A model generated the notes under the pieces. It did no database searches. It was given only the letters and a program-made list of their open reading frames with translations, and had not been told where the DNA came from. The position numbers and the translations under genes are program-made. From Selaginella moellendorffii (Eukaryota; Streptophyta; Lycopodiopsida; Selaginellales; Selaginellaceae), in assembly GCF_000143415.4 (NCBI RefSeq), contig NW_003314284.1, positions 1,506,086 to 1,570,085 on the forward strand: a stretch of 64,000 nucleotides of DNA. Direction: 5' to 3'. Below, piece after piece: positions 1 to 12,700 of the stretch. The first letter of the stretch is position 1, and each line of letters begins with the position of its first letter.

Positions 1-1851
1 TCCATGCGCCACGTGAATTCGAGTCGAGGCTGACAATGGAGCCATCTTTGAGTTGCAGATACGAACTCCTTTCCAGCAAATTTTCTACAGCGCCCTGAGA
101 AAACAGAGAGAAATTTTATAAAATACCAGCTGCTACAAATGCTACATTTGTTTACCTTAACAAGAAGACGATTCTTTCCAGAAGTATGGGCAATAACACT
201 CATAGATTTGCGAGACCGGTCGAACTCAAGCGAAGCCAATACTGTTGAGCGAGAATTCCACCAGTCGCAGCAGCCTGCAAACAAATACATGAGGACCTCT
301 AACAGAAAGAAAACAGACAGAGCTTACTCAATTCAACCACAGAATGGTCCACAATGTGGTTCTGATAATCAGAATTATAGTTGTGTGGAAGCTTCATCTT
401 CTCAACCAAAACCTTAAGAAAAAAAAAAAAAAACAACAAAAAGGGTGAGCCAAAAGTTCTGCAAAAGACATTCTGAATACCTTTAGAGCAGCTTCAGTTG
501 GCAAGCCCGTGGCACGAAACTGGTTCCCCTTGCACATAATCCCCGCGTCATTGCAGACGGCCGCTATCTCTGCAAGGGACTGTAGATTCTTGCTCATCAT
601 CCCTGGAGTGTAGCCCGTGATGCCTCCATCTCCCGGGTTATACGTCGTTCCCTCCACTCTAAACTCCTCCATGTCAGCCGGGTGGATTCCACTCCCCACG
701 AGCTCCATCACGGACATCTGGTTAGTCGTCAGCGTCCCCGTCTTATCAGAACATATAACGGTGGTACAACCGAGCGTCTCCACGCTCGGAAGCTTGCGAA
801 CTATCGCGTTTTTCTGTGCCATCTTCCTAGTTCCCAGAGCCAGGCACGTCGTGATCACCGCCGGGAGGCCCTCGGGAATGGCAGCCACCGCCAGTGCCAC
901 CGCGATCTCGAAGTAATACGTGCACTTCTCAAAGGAGAACCTGACGTTCGTCGGCCAGCCATCAGCGTAATCCCACGTCAGGAAGTACTTGTAGTTGATA
1001 ATCCATACCAGTAAGCAAATCACACCGATGACCACCGTGAGGCGCTCACCGAACTCATCCAGCTTCTTCTTGAGCGGCGTGTCATCGTCTTGCATGGAGG
1101 CCTCTTGGATCTGTGCCTGGATCTTTCCAATCTCCGTAAACATGCCCGTGGAGACCACCACCCCGACGCAGCAGCCATTGACAATGGTCGTCCCAGAGAA
1201 AACCATGCACTCTTTCGCTTGGAGCTCGACGTCGGCCAGCTCCACCGCCTGTGTGCTCTTGACCACCGCAGCGCTCTCACCCGTGAGAGAGCTCTGTTCC
1301 ACTCGAAGAGTCGAAGTCCTGAGAACCGCGATCCTCGTGTCCGCCGGTACCTTGTCGCCAACTCTGAGCTCCACAACGTCGCCAGGGACGAGCTCCCTGG
1401 CTGCCAAGTCGGGGATCCAGTGACCATCGCGAAGAACTTTGGCGTGCTCTGGTTGCATCTCCTTGAGCGCCTCCAGCGCGCTCTCGGCGTTGGTCTCTTG
1501 CCACACCCCGACTACCGCGTTGATGATGAGGATGAGGAAGATCACGAGCGGCTCCACGTACGCTGTCAAGTCCGACTCACCGCTCTTCTGGCCGTCCAAG
1601 TAAGTGAGGAAGAAGGAGAGCACCGCGGCCACCAAAAGGATCTTCACCAGCATATCGTCAAACTGTTCTAGGACAAGCTTCCACATTGGCTTGCCGTTCT
1701 CCTTCTCGAGCTCGTTCCAGCCATAGAGCTCCCGCCTCTTCTCCACCGAGCTCTTGCTCAATCCATGCGCCAGATCGGTGCTGTACTCATCTACGCACCT
1801 TTCTACGCTTCTGCTCCAAGCTGGAAACGGTGACTTCGCCGCCATCGCCAT
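1..1851 (-). CDS. ECA: ER-type P-type Ca2+-ATPase (ECA/SERCA family), 3' part outside window
   Basis: Pumps Ca2+ into the ER or Golgi lumen using ATP. Four exons are visible: 481-1851, 328-412, 156-274 and 1-94 (continues past the left edge), with GT-AG introns of 53-68 bp that keep frame. I start at 1851 (MAMAAK); the upstream in-frame M at 1998 adds 49 residues unlike the family. Visible: cation-transporter N-domain, paired transmembrane helices near residues 70-125, actuator motif LTGES, the M4 Ca2+-site motif PEGLPAV, the phosphorylation site [13 protein letters not shown] (Asp is phosphorylated) and the start of the nucleotide-binding domain ending near [10 protein letters not shown]. 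The hinge and M5-M10 are missing because the window ends. The polyA run at 420-433 lies in an intron. The type (SERCA-like ECA rather than autoinhibited ACA) rests on the N-terminus and the [10 protein letters not shown] segment. Confidence 0.95.
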
Positions 1852-2655
1852 CGGAGAGTGCCTGGAATCCTGAGCTCTTCCTTGAGCTCGCGAATTCATG
1901 AGACTACCGATCGACACGTCGCGCTGCCCGAGGCGCCGATCGCCGGATCCTATAACCCTAATAGTCCAGCGCCTAGCGGTTACACCGTAAAGCTCCAAAC
2001 CCTAGTTTCCGCCATAGCCAAAAAGGGATATAAATTTCGAAAAGAAAAAGGAAGAGGAGGATCCATCCCGGTTGCTTCGGTGAAGGACTCGCCCAGCCTT
2101 TACACACAGGCTTACGTTGCCTGACGTGGCGGAGCTCCAGCCCTTAAAACTGCCACGCGGGCGAGATGCCACGCACTAACCAGTGTCAACGCTTTATAAC
2201 GAGAAAGAGAGGAAGAAAGTTCGCGTCAAATGGGCGAAAATAAAATTAGTAAAGGAGTGACTTTGCGAGCCTCAGATTTTTCCGCATCTCCACTCAAGAT
2301 CCAAGCTCTCTTCTTTTTCGTTTTCTCGGTGGAGTGGTGTCGGATCTCCACGGCCCTGTTCTTGAGAAAAAGACCACTGCGGTGATGGAAAAGGCCAGCA
2401 TAGTGAAGCTGGCCTCCTCGGTGGCGAAGCTTTTCATAGCTAGGAATCAAATCCCACGCCGTTCAATCCATCCTCTCTCTCATGATGCCTCTCCATGTCG
2501 AGACTCAAGTACCTCCATGTCGGAGAGACTCTCACTTCACTTCTTCTTCCTGTTGTTCATTTCATTGGATTTATCAATCCTTATCACCACATTGTATTTT
2601 ACACCAGCCGTTATTCACGAAAGAAAACGAGAACGAAAATTTCGAGAGCGTCGAC
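1852..2655. other. Intergenic region between two minus-strand genes
   Basis: About 800 bp between the Ca2+-ATPase start and the citrate synthase stop. It must hold the Ca2+-ATPase promoter and 5' UTR and the citrate synthase 3' UTR. Open frames here show no family resemblance. No repeat, tRNA or other RNA gene was recognised. Confidence 0.6.
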
Positions 2656-5056
2656 TTACGCTGTCACGGTTTGCTTCTTGCAATAGTTCTCCAGCCACTC
2701 CATGGTCATGCTCTTTGGCCTTTCAATTGGAAGACCAAGTGCGCGATCCCACACCAGCTGAAGGATACAAGCAGTCAATTGGAGAGCTTGGAAGCACAAT
2801 GCTAGTACCTGTGCGAGAACGCCTAAGGCCCGAGAGACGCCAAACAACACGGTGTAGTAGCTGCGAGAAGAAAAGTAAAGTGGTCAGAGCCTTTTCCTTT
2901 AATGAGAAAAAAAAGAGAGGAAAAAGAGGAAAAAACGTACTTCTCTTCAGTCAACCCGAAGTATTGTAGAAGTACTCCGCTATGCGCATCCACGTTAGGC
3001 CAAGGATTTTTCACCTGGAAGGGGGGCATTATGATTGCCGTGAATAGCGAGTATTACCTTTCCCGTTTCAAGAAGAATATCAGGCACAACTTCGTAAAGA
3101 TTGGATACCTGTGATCAGAGTGTGGCCAAATGAGAAAATAAAGCAACAATTGAAGGCTACCATTTTGAAGATCGGATCGTCGGGCAGATGCTTTAGTGCA
3201 AATTCGCGCTGGCAAGTGTACCTAGGGTCCGTTTTACGCAGCACTGCATGTCCATAGCCTGGAACCACCTGTACAGCAGAGTTAAGCAACTGATTTTTAA
3301 AATTTTTTTCATTCCAAACAAAGCTGACCTTTCCACTATTCAAAGTATCTTTTACGTATTTTGTCAGCTTTTCCTTGGAAGCATCAGCTCCGATCGCTTC
3401 AACGGCTTCATTAATCCAACGCAACACTTCCTGATTGAGTTTCAGACTTCAGGCCAGAACACACGATGATAAACTCAAACCTGGTTTGCAAGACCATGCA
3501 ATGGACCCGCCAAGCCATTCATTCCGGCCGCAAAAGAAAGGTACGGGTCCGATAGTGCACTCCCCACCTAGAGATAAATAGAGTCATCAAGAGTATTTTT
3601 GGAGAAGACCACAAAAACTTACCAGGCGCACGGTGTGTGCACTAACATTTCCTCCCTCGTGATCGCTGAAAGTCAATTACGCCATCCTCAGTTCACGGCA
3701 AAGGAAACTGTAGCAGACTAACCTATGAATAGTAAGATACAGGCGCATCAGCTCATGCATTTTGGGCTCCTTAAAACCCAGCATGTGAGCAAAGTTTGCT
3801 CCATAATCCAGCGACTTGTTTGACTCAATCAGCTTGCCTCCATGGTATGTTCTGCAGCGAAAACATTTAGCATCACTACAAGTTGCAAATTATGCAAACC
3901 TTTGGTAGATGTAGGACGCTAGGCCTGGCAACCTAGCAATCAAGTTCATCGAATCTTCGTACACTGGTTCCCAAAACCTAGACACACCGCTCAATTATCA
4001 GGAATATATATAACTACGACTACTCACTTTGATTTGTGAATTCCCTTCTCATACGCCTTCTGAAACTCGCTGTCGGTCTGTAGCACGAGCTCAGTAAGTG
4101 TTCTCGAACTACGTCAAACACTTACTTGCAAAGCCATAACTCCAGCAGTCAACTGTGTCATTGGATGCGCATTACTCGGAAGTGCATTCACAACGTCATA
4201 CACATGACCTGTATCAAACACATTTCTGTGAGACAAGCAAAAAAATTGTAATCAAACTTGCCCGGAATGTCAGAACGAGAAGCCCAGTCTTTCGTCAATG
4301 TCGCAGCTTGTTCCTTACTGGGAACCTGAAGGGAACAATGTATAAGAAAGTCAAAACATTTGAAAGCCTAATGCCTTACCTCACCAGTAACAAGCAGCCA
4401 AAACAGTCCTTCTGGTATCGGTTCACCGTCGGAAACGGCAGCTGGAAGCTTCTCTTGACACTCTGGAATGGACAAGCCCCGAAAACGAATACCCTGTTTG
4501 CCAAGGACGCTGAAACAGCAAAGAACAAATAAATCCTTGACTACCTCTTCAGGATCGAGCAGGGACGTCTCCCAAAGCATGCCTTTAATCCCTCGCATTC
4601 CACCAATGGCCTGAAACGAATAGAGAGATCATAGATATGACTAACTAGCTCAAACAAACGCATACCATATCGACTGTGGTTTGGCCGAGCGGAACTGATC
4701 CATGCTCCTTTTTCAGCTTTTTCAGTCGCTCCTATAGAGAAGACGATAGTGCTCATCTACCGCCTTCCAGAAAAGCTCAGTGACCTCACCTGTTCTCCCG
4801 GAATCAGTTCCACCAGCCGCGATCGAAGATCCTACAAGAATTGCCAGCACAAATCACACGCCAGATCCCGAAATATCGCACGGGCAAGCGCCTACCGTCG
4901 TCAGCAATCGCCGAAACCACCAATGCGGAGCAATCTCGCAACCAGCCTGCACGGATCAATCACAGGAGCTAAGACGAGGTCGAGAGATGCGACGACACAG
5001 ACCGAAATGCGGCGAAGCTTGGACGCCACACCGCGCGCTCTGCCGCCCATTGCCAT
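2656..5056 (-). CDS. CSY: Citrate synthase, mitochondrial
   Basis: Condenses acetyl-CoA with oxaloacetate to citrate, the entry step of the TCA cycle, in the mitochondrial matrix. Nineteen exons assemble to 471 residues, the usual length for plant mitochondrial citrate synthase: 5003-5056, 4896-4946, 4790-4831, 4666-4731, 4545-4610, 4380-4493, 4262-4325, 4126-4208, 4028-4077, 3900-3977, 3723-3851, 3623-3665, 3481-3567, 3329-3430, 3161-3268, 3058-3108, 2941-3014, 2809-2860, 2656-2757. The first ~35 residues are Arg-rich, as expected of a transit peptide. Diagnostic motifs are [37 protein letters not shown] (substrate His), [12 protein letters not shown] (catalytic His), [17 protein letters not shown] (catalytic His) and [15 protein letters not shown] (catalytic Asp). 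The intron after exon 7 begins GC rather than GT. It is divergent from the amidase gene, 111 bp between start codons. Confidence 0.96.
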
Positions 5057-5167
5057 CGCTCTTCCTCTGCCCCAACCCTAGCGCCTTCGTCTGACGCTTT
5101 TGATCTTTTTGATCTTGCAACGTGGCGCCGTACGAGCTAAACCCCAGCTCCCCTGTTTTTAGGGCAA
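5057..5167. promoter_or_regulatory. Short divergent promoter, citrate synthase / amidase-like gene
   Basis: Only 111 bp separate the two divergent ATGs, so both promoters and both 5' UTRs must share this space or extend into the opposite gene. No clear TATA element is visible. The role is inferred from geometry only. Confidence 0.5.
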
Positions 5168-7251
5168 ATGGGGGAGGAAGGGCCGCCGTGCTACCTCCCA
5201 GAGGTCGACGAGGAGGACGAGGTTTGTATAGGAGAGCGATGTTTCACTCGGCCGTACAGATTCTATGTACCTCCAGTTCACTACAAGCGCGTTCCATCGC
5301 GGGTGAGCTAGCTTAGATGTAATGCATACCCGCATTTTCATTCATTGGGACTAATTCCTCTTGCAGGAGTATAGATGGAAGCTGGGAGCGAAGATCAGCC
5401 CCGCGAATGGATTTCTTGTCAAGTTCCAGCGCGCTCTTGCGTTTCCAGATTGCTTGGGCTTGTGTGAGTTTCTTTTCCTCCTCTTTCAAATGGTTCTTAC
5501 TTTTAGTTTGTAATCCAGCCGACGATGCAAGATGGCGATGGCAGTGGTGTCCTCTCTCCCTTGTCTTGGGGATCAAAGTGACGAAAGAGGACTGGAAAAA
5601 AGAGGACTGGAGAATGGATTCCTCGCGCACATTTGCTTATGCGAAGATCAAGCCAATGTCACTGTTTTGCGGGAAGCTAGGTACTGCAGCTTTTATTCTC
5701 CTAGTGGTTTGATCTTTCACTTTTTCCATCGTTTAGTGATTGAAGGGTGTTGGGCTGTGCAGCCCTGCGTCCTGTCGTCGAGCTTTTTCCCGTGCCTGCG
5801 CTGAGCATAACGAGAACGTTTGATGCTGGTGGTGGCGAAGCGAAACTATGCGCAAGCGTAGAGGTTTTGGGCATGATTGTTTTGTGGTGTGCTAAGTAAG
5901 GTGTTCTAGTTCTCTGACAGGTTAATGGCTCACTTGGACCTCAATGGAGATTAAAGCTCGACTGGCAAGCTGCAAATCTGGTAAGCAGATATTTATATTT
6001 GGGGAAACCATTGCAACTTTTCTGCAGTTTAGAGTATTAGTTCAACAAGGAGAGGATGTTTTATCAATCCAGTACTCGAAGCGGATCAAAATCTCAAAGA
6101 CATGTCAAGCGGTGAGTTGGAAACTCTCGGCAGTGGCGATTTTCACTGGTCATAAGACTTGGTTTCCAGGTTGCTACTGGAGAATTAGATGTTCCATCAA
6201 ATGCGTTTTGTGGAAATTTGGCAACCAGCTTGCCGGCTCGACTAAAAATCGCTTCTATCAAACTGTCGCAAATCTTAAGCAAGCGGGTACTTCGACTTTA
6301 TCTTAAAAGTTTGTCTAGTGATTGTCTCTGTTTTGGCAGACAAAAAGGCACAAAGTACTACCTACGTCTACGTACCTCAAATCCTCGCGTGAAATCGGTA
6401 AGAGTGACCGAATCACAGTCGTTCCAGGTCATTGGATAGATCCTGGATATGAACCTGGTGCTCCTGGCGAGCGGGAATTCAACCTTGATGTAAGTTACGC
6501 TGGTTGTACTGAACTTCTAATGTTTTTTCTTTGTTCTCCAAGGTCGTCAATGTCTTGGAGCGACAACTTCGCCGAAATGGCTGGCAAGTTTTACGTCCTG
6601 ATCGCGACGCTCCAAACCTCTCCTGGGAGGAGTATTTGAATTGGGTGTCTAGACAGGTAGCATCAATTGTTGTAAGATCAATCGTGTTTACCGTTCGTGT
6701 AGAGTTTGAAGGGAACGCCAGTTCTAGAGATTCACGGACAGGTTCGTGTTCTGGTTTTGATGATATGATTTCTCATGTAATTTTCGTACTGCAGGGATCG
6801 AATGCTGATTATAGAGGCTTTGTGCTTGGAGTAATTGGCGACCCGGAAACACCTTTGGGTCGGGTATATCACTTCCCTGCTGCTTCTCGGCAGTATAAAC
6901 TCCTTGTTTTTCTCCAGGAACTTTCCAAGGACTTTGGAATTTTTGACATGGACTGGTCGGATCTTGCGGTGCCCTGTCGCGGCGGGATAATCCTCGAGAG
7001 CTTCAACTCGGACGAGGTAACCTGGAGAAATCATCTGAAGCTCACCATAGCTCACACTTTGTTTCGTTTGAGATCCAAAGGTTTTGGAAATGGCACCTTG
7101 GCATCGAGCTTGCGCTGTGAGGAGACTCGCCAACAGGATCATAACTTGCATCGAGCGAGCGAGCTACGCGAATCGAGGCGCTCGAGGGATGATCCACGAG
7201 ACCCGGACGGACGGCGGCGATGTGAGCACATTAGAATATCCGGAAATTTAA
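5168..7251 (+). CDS. Amidase_3-type (N-acetylmuramoyl-L-alanine amidase-like) zinc hydrolase
   Basis: In bacteria this fold removes stem peptides from peptidoglycan. The 3' exons are secure and all phase 0: 5921-5980, 6028-6111, 6170-6286, 6340-6489, 6543-6656, 6703-6741, 6795-6863, 6918-7016, 7081-7251. They show the family's residue order: His in VVPGHWIDPG (6430), Glu in PGAPGEREFNLD (6469 or 6475), His in VLEIHGQGS (6733) and a C-terminal Glu in GGIILESFNSDE (6996). These fit three zinc ligands plus the catalytic Glu. The domain ends with MAPWHRACAVRRLANR. The 5' half is less certain: exon 1 (5168-5302) and exon 2 (from 5367) are clear, but the exon near 5520-5720 is open in two frames, and a further exon near 5766-5860 fits phase. 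The N-terminal part was not assigned to a domain, and plastid targeting could not be judged from it. A topoisomerase VIB-like identity was considered and dropped. Confidence 0.6.
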
Positions 7252-7462
7252 AAACGAATAGTTTAGAGAAGCTCCAGCGCTAGAAAGATCGATCCATGAA
7301 TAACATATCCTTGACGAGAACAACACACACAAGATTTGTGGGTACGCCCCTCGAAAGCATGCCAAGATTGGGCGCCACGCCCTTTGGGCAGGTCATTCGC
7401 ATTGTCGTCCTCGCCCACTCCCCTAGCTCTTGAAATAGAGAGAAAATTGGCGCGCCATTGCG

Positions 7463-9432
7463 ATGAGAATCCTCCAATCCCGGCAGAAATCCACGATGCA
7501 AAGCTCCGCGCTGGTGCTGCTGCTGGCGCTGATGATCGCGCGAGGTAAGGAAAACAGAAGCGAGATTGGATGATCGATCGATCGATCGCCCCAATCTTTC
7601 GCGCAATTTTTTAAATGTTTTCTCTTGAATCTTCTTCTTCTTCCTCGCGCGCGCGCAGGGACGGGCGCCGACGAGACCTATCCCTACTCGTTCCTCCGCG
7701 ACGCCGCCGACTCCCCGGTGTACGAGCAGTACGACTACATCATAGTGGGCGGCGGCACCGCCGGCTGCCCTCTGGCGGCGACGCTCTCCCGCTACTTCCG
7801 CGTCCTCGTCCTGGAGCGCGGTCCCTCGCCCTATGGCAACGCCAACATCACGCGCATCGAGAACTTTGGGCGCAGCCTCAACGACACCGAGGGGCAATTC
7901 ACGCCCGCGCAGGCCTTCACGTCCACCGACGGCGTTCGCAACACTCGCCCGCGCGTCCTGGGCGGTGGTAGCTGCCTCAACGCTGGCTTCTACACGCGCG
8001 CCAGCCCCGACTACGTGCGCAGGGTTGGCTGGGATGCGCGCCTGGTTAACCAGTCGTATCCGTGGGTGGAGAGGGTGGTGGCGTTCGTGCCGCAGCTGGG
8101 AGCGTTCCAGAGCGCATTTAGGGCGGGGCTGCTGGAGACCGGGGTGACGCCGGACAATGGCGCCACTTTCGATCACATCTATGGGACCAAGACTGGGGGG
8201 TCGATCTTCGACCATCAGGGCAACCGCCACACCGCCGCCGACCTCCTCCGCTACGCCAGCGCCAGGAATATACTCGTGCTCCTCCGCGCCAGCGTCCAGA
8301 GGATCCTCTTCGACACCTCAGGTGAATTTCTCCTCTCTTCTCCACTTGTTGTCATCGACTTCTTTCTCTCTGTCCGATCGATTCGATTGATTCGATAACT
8401 CCTCCTCGATTCTCTGCGATTGGCGTGAGCCACCGAAGCCCGATCTCTCAGATTTTCTCGAATTTCTGGGATCCCCTGTTTCCTTATTTTACTATCTTTC
8501 TCTTCTCGGCCGGATCGTCGTGTGTGTAGGTTACCAGCCGCGCGCGATCGGGGTCCAATACCGCGATGCCAACAGCCGGATGCACATCGCGCGCCTCAAT
8601 TCCAATCGCCAGAGCCAGGTGATCCTGTCCGCGGGCGCCATGGGCAGCCCCCAGCTGCTGATGCTCAATGGCATCGGGCCGCGCGCGCACCTCGAGAGCA
8701 TGGGCATCCGCGTGCTCGTCAATCTCCCAGGCGTCGGCCAGGGCATGGCGGACAACCCCATGAACACCGTCTACCTCCTCTCGCCCGCGCCCGTGGAGAC
8801 GAACCTCATCCAGGTGGTCGGGATCACGCACTACGGCAGCTTCATCGAGGCGGGCAGCGGCGAGCTCGATGGATTGAGCGCGGGCGTGCTGCTCGAGAAG
8901 GTGATCGGCCCCAGATCGAGCGGCCAGATGACGCTCACCTCGCTCGACGCCGCGGACAATCCCCAGGTCACCTTCAATTACTTCCAGGACCCGGAAGATC
9001 TCCAGAGCTGCGTGGAAGGGATCAACCAGATCGAGGAGATCATCCTCTCCAGCTCCATGCGCCGCTTTCGCTACGACGCCCAAGCTCTTCCCTCGGGCGG
9101 GACGGTGGCATCGCCGGTCCGCGCGGATTCAACGCTCCGGTCGTCGGTCAATGTCACGCTGGCCAGCTTCTGCAGGTCGACCGTACAGACCATCTGGCAC
9201 TACCACGGTGGCTGCCAGGTGGGCAGAGTCGTGGACAGCGACTACCACGTGTTAGGCGTTGATGCGCTGCGCGTCATCGACGGCTCCACGTTTAACTTCT
9301 CGCCCGGTACGAACCCTCAAGCGACGGTCATGATGCTGGGAAGGTAAGTGAGATATTCGTTTTTTTCTTTGATGTGATTGGTGTTCCAGGTATATGGGAT
9401 TGAGGATTATTGCGGAGCGTATGCGCCGCTAG
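7463..9432 (+). CDS. HOTHEAD-like GMC oxidoreductase (FAD-dependent), secreted
   Basis: FAD-linked alcohol oxidase or mandelonitrile-lyase-type enzyme. Plant members of this branch (HOTHEAD) act in cutin and wax omega-oxidation; the substrate here is not shown. Four exons (7463-7544, 7659-8321, 8530-9343, 9390-9432) give 533 residues. An N-terminal hydrophobic stretch (LVLLLALMIA) with basic residues before it looks like a signal peptide. The dinucleotide-binding motif is IIVGGGTAGCPLA, the GMC signature segment is RPRVLGGGSCLNAGFY, and the second GMC signature is GAMGSPQLLMLNGIGP. The catalytic His region is WHYHGGCQVG, and the C-terminal FAD-binding segment is GTNPQATVMMLGRY, split by the last intron. 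Intron 2 is 208 bp, long for this window. It lies head-to-tail with the downstream histidine kinase gene, 320 bp apart. Confidence 0.9.
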
Positions 9433-9752
9433 ATAGGCGAGATTCTAGCCCTCCATTCTTTTAGAAGAAAGAAAACCGCGAAGCTATGTATCCGTTAAAC
9501 CATTCGAACCGAAAAATCTTGGTCGCATCGTCTTCTCGCGAAGCCCTAAGGACGTGTGCTAGGGTTTCTCGATTCTCCGCCCAGGTATGATCGCGATGAT
9601 CCCTCCATCGCTCGCTGGATTCCACCGCTGGTGCGATTGGCGGATCGCGCGCTAGAGCGGCCGCGATTGTTTCGCAGGGCAGAGAATGCGGGTGGGGGAT
9701 TAGCTCTCCTTGGATTGAGGCAGTGCCAGGGAAGGATGCCAGGGTGAAGATT

Positions 9753-12700
9753 ATGGCCAATGGTCGGGGGCTGATTGATATCCAGGATCTGTGCTCCAGT
9801 GCAGCTTCTCGCGCTCAGGGATTTGCTGCCAGTTCCTTCAAATGCATCGTGGCTCATGTCAAGCGCCCGCGATGCCTGGCGTCTTTCCTGGCCTGGAACC
9901 TGGGATTGACGGCGCTGGAGATCGCGCTCGGGGCAGCAACGTTTGAGATGTCGGCACCACCGCTCCAGAAGCAAATCGTCAAGGTGATCGTCTTCCCACT
10001 CTATCTCCCGCATGCGGTGGGCTTCGCAGTGGCTTGCAAGAAAGGATGCTTCGTTCTCCTGGGAAACTTTGCTGGGCTCTTCGGCGTCAGGCTCTACTTC
10101 ACGGACAGGGGCGTGGAAGGCCTGAATTTCTTGAAGTCGGTGGTTCTTTTGGGGGCTGCTACTCTCAGGACGCTCGAGGTCCACTTTTGCAGCTGGATGG
10201 TGCGTAGATTTTTGTGCTCCGAGACCAGGCTGATACCGACGATCGAATCACTTGGGGATGCTCTGTGGTACTTCCTCGTCACCTGCTTTCTCTCGGCACC
10301 TTTCGAGGCAACCATAGCTTTGATCGAGTGTGTCGGGCGCATGGTGCCGTGGAAGGAGTTTACAATCTGCTGGGCGACATGGTGGCTGGGTGTGGTAGCT
10401 GCCTCCATCACGGTGTCACCTTTCGTTCTCCACTGCTTCGTGTGGCAGCCCAAGCCGGGGATGTTTAGGCCGGGGAAGATTGTGGAGATTTTTTTGGTCG
10501 GGTTCATCACCGTGCTGCTGCTGATAACAGTCTACACGCTCGTCATTCCTACGTACGTGAAGCCACTGCCTTATCTTCTCTTTCCAGTCATCGTCTACAG
10601 TGCTTTCCGCTTCAACCGGATGGGATGGGCCTTCATCTTGTGCGGGATCTCCCTTTTTTGCACTTGGTCGACCGTGAAAAAGAAGGGTGCTCTCTACAAT
10701 ATCTCTGGAGGTGGCCCAACTGTGGAACCGCGGATTGTCATGCAGGTAGAGCTTTTTGTATCTGTTAGCTCAGCTGTAGCTGTGTCACTTGCGGCTGCTG
10801 TCAGGGAGAAGCATCAATTAGCTAAAAAGCTTGAGAAGCTCAATGAGGAGCTTGAAAGTTTAGTGCTCCAGAGAACGCATCAGCTCGTCAAGGCAAATGA
10901 GGAGTTACAGACGTCGAAGCAAGCAGCAGAACTGGCGAGCCAAGCCAAGTCGGATTTCCTTGCCAACATGAGTCATGAGATCAGGTTTGATTATTCGTCT
11001 CGTTTTTTTTTCGCAGTGCCTTAACATACTTTGTTTTTCCTGTACAGAACTCCTATTCACGGAATACTTGGAATGTCAGCGTTGGTGCTTGGAACTTCTC
11101 TCACAGATGAGCAGAAGGAGAACATGACCACCGTCAGCGAGTGTGCCGAGTTGCTCCTGCATATCATCAACAGCATTTTGGACCTGGGGAAAATCGAGGC
11201 TGGCCGTTTTGAAGTGGAGTTGATATCTTTTAATCTTCATCACGTCCTGAAGAGCACTGTGCACATTCTACAGCCGCGTGCGCAGGCACACAACCTTCGG
11301 CTGAGCTATGAAATCGACAGCGCTGTGCCCGAGTTTCTGGTCGGGGACTCGGGAAAGTTGAGGCAGTGCCTGTTAAACTTAGGTGAGGCGGTGGTATACA
11401 CAGTGAGCAACTAACTCTGATCCTCCGTGCAGTTGGAAATGCTCTGAAATTCACACCCGAGGGCGAGGTCCGAGTTGAGGTTTCGGTTCACAGGTTCGGA
11501 ATGCAAGACGATTCGGTTCTATCGAGACTTAACGCCTCTCAGTGGTCAGACATGTCAGAAATGATGCTGGAAGTTACAGAGACGAGAAACCTTTTCATGC
11601 CTCAACACACGCAAGCTCACACCAAGTTTACCAACCGGGGGTCAGCCGACGAAGTGACCATTCTTTACAAGATATCGGATAGTGGGATTGGCATCAGCAA
11701 AAACAAGCTCAAGGATGTCTTCAAGCCCTTCACTCAAGCGGATGCTTCGATTTCTCGCTTATATGGTGGAACAGGACTCGGTCTCTGCGTGGTACAAAGG
11801 TAAGTTTTGGTTTTTCTAAGAACAATCTGGCTAATAAGGAAACTGCAACTGACTTTAAACTCGTTAACAGCTGCGGCGATTTTGCAGATTTGTAGAGCTG
11901 ATGGGAGGTCACATACTGGTGGAAAGCGAATATGGAAAAGGCAGTAGTTTTTACATCGTTTTGCCTTACCTCTTGAACAAGGAGGGCGCTGCCCAGGAAG
12001 CATCTGGTTTCTTCGCAACAGCTGCCTCTGTGACTTCTCAAAGTACGTATTTTTTGCATAGGCAACTTATAAGTATTCTGGTTTGTGTAGGAGCCGAGAC
12101 TACGCAGGGAAAACCTGTTAGTACTGAAGTCGTAAGCTCAGTTGCAGATGGTCACGAAGCCCCGGCACCTCGGGAATCTACGGACGATGAGATTTCCCGC
12201 GTCATGGTCGCCAAGGATGGCACTCAGCAAGCTCCCAGCCCTGTGACTCCGAAAGAAGAAGTCACTCTAAGCGTCAAGGACCCGAGCATTGTACAAGCAG
12301 CAGAAATATCGGTTGACTTAACCAAGCGCATACTCTTGGTGGAGGACAACCTTGTGAATCAGAAGGTTGCGTCTAGACTCCTCCAAAAGCATGGCCACAT
12401 TGTGACCGTTGTGGGGGATGGAGTCCAAGCGATAGCGGCCGTGGACGCAAACCGGGACAACATTGATTTGATCCTCATGGACATCCAGGTAGCTTGTTCT
12501 TTTCCAAGTTTCCAGTTTCAAGTCTTCTTTCCAGATGCCGATCATGGATGGATTGGAAGCAACTCGTAGAATACGGGAACAGGAAGCCAGGGATGGTCTG
12601 AGAAAAATGCCCATAATCGGGTTAACAGCGCATGCCATGCGTGGATACGAGGATACATGTTTTTCAGCGGGAATGGACAGTTACATGGGGAAGCCTTTTG

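Noticed and set aside
617-1671. Plus-strand open frames opposite the Ca2+-ATPase exon 1
   Set aside because: They are shadows of a well-supported coding exon on the other strand; no family resemblance.
5168-7251. Identification as a topoisomerase VIB-like or RNA pseudouridine synthase gene
   Set aside because: None of their motifs could be found, whereas the ordered His/Glu/His/Glu residues and the C-terminal block fit the amidase fold.
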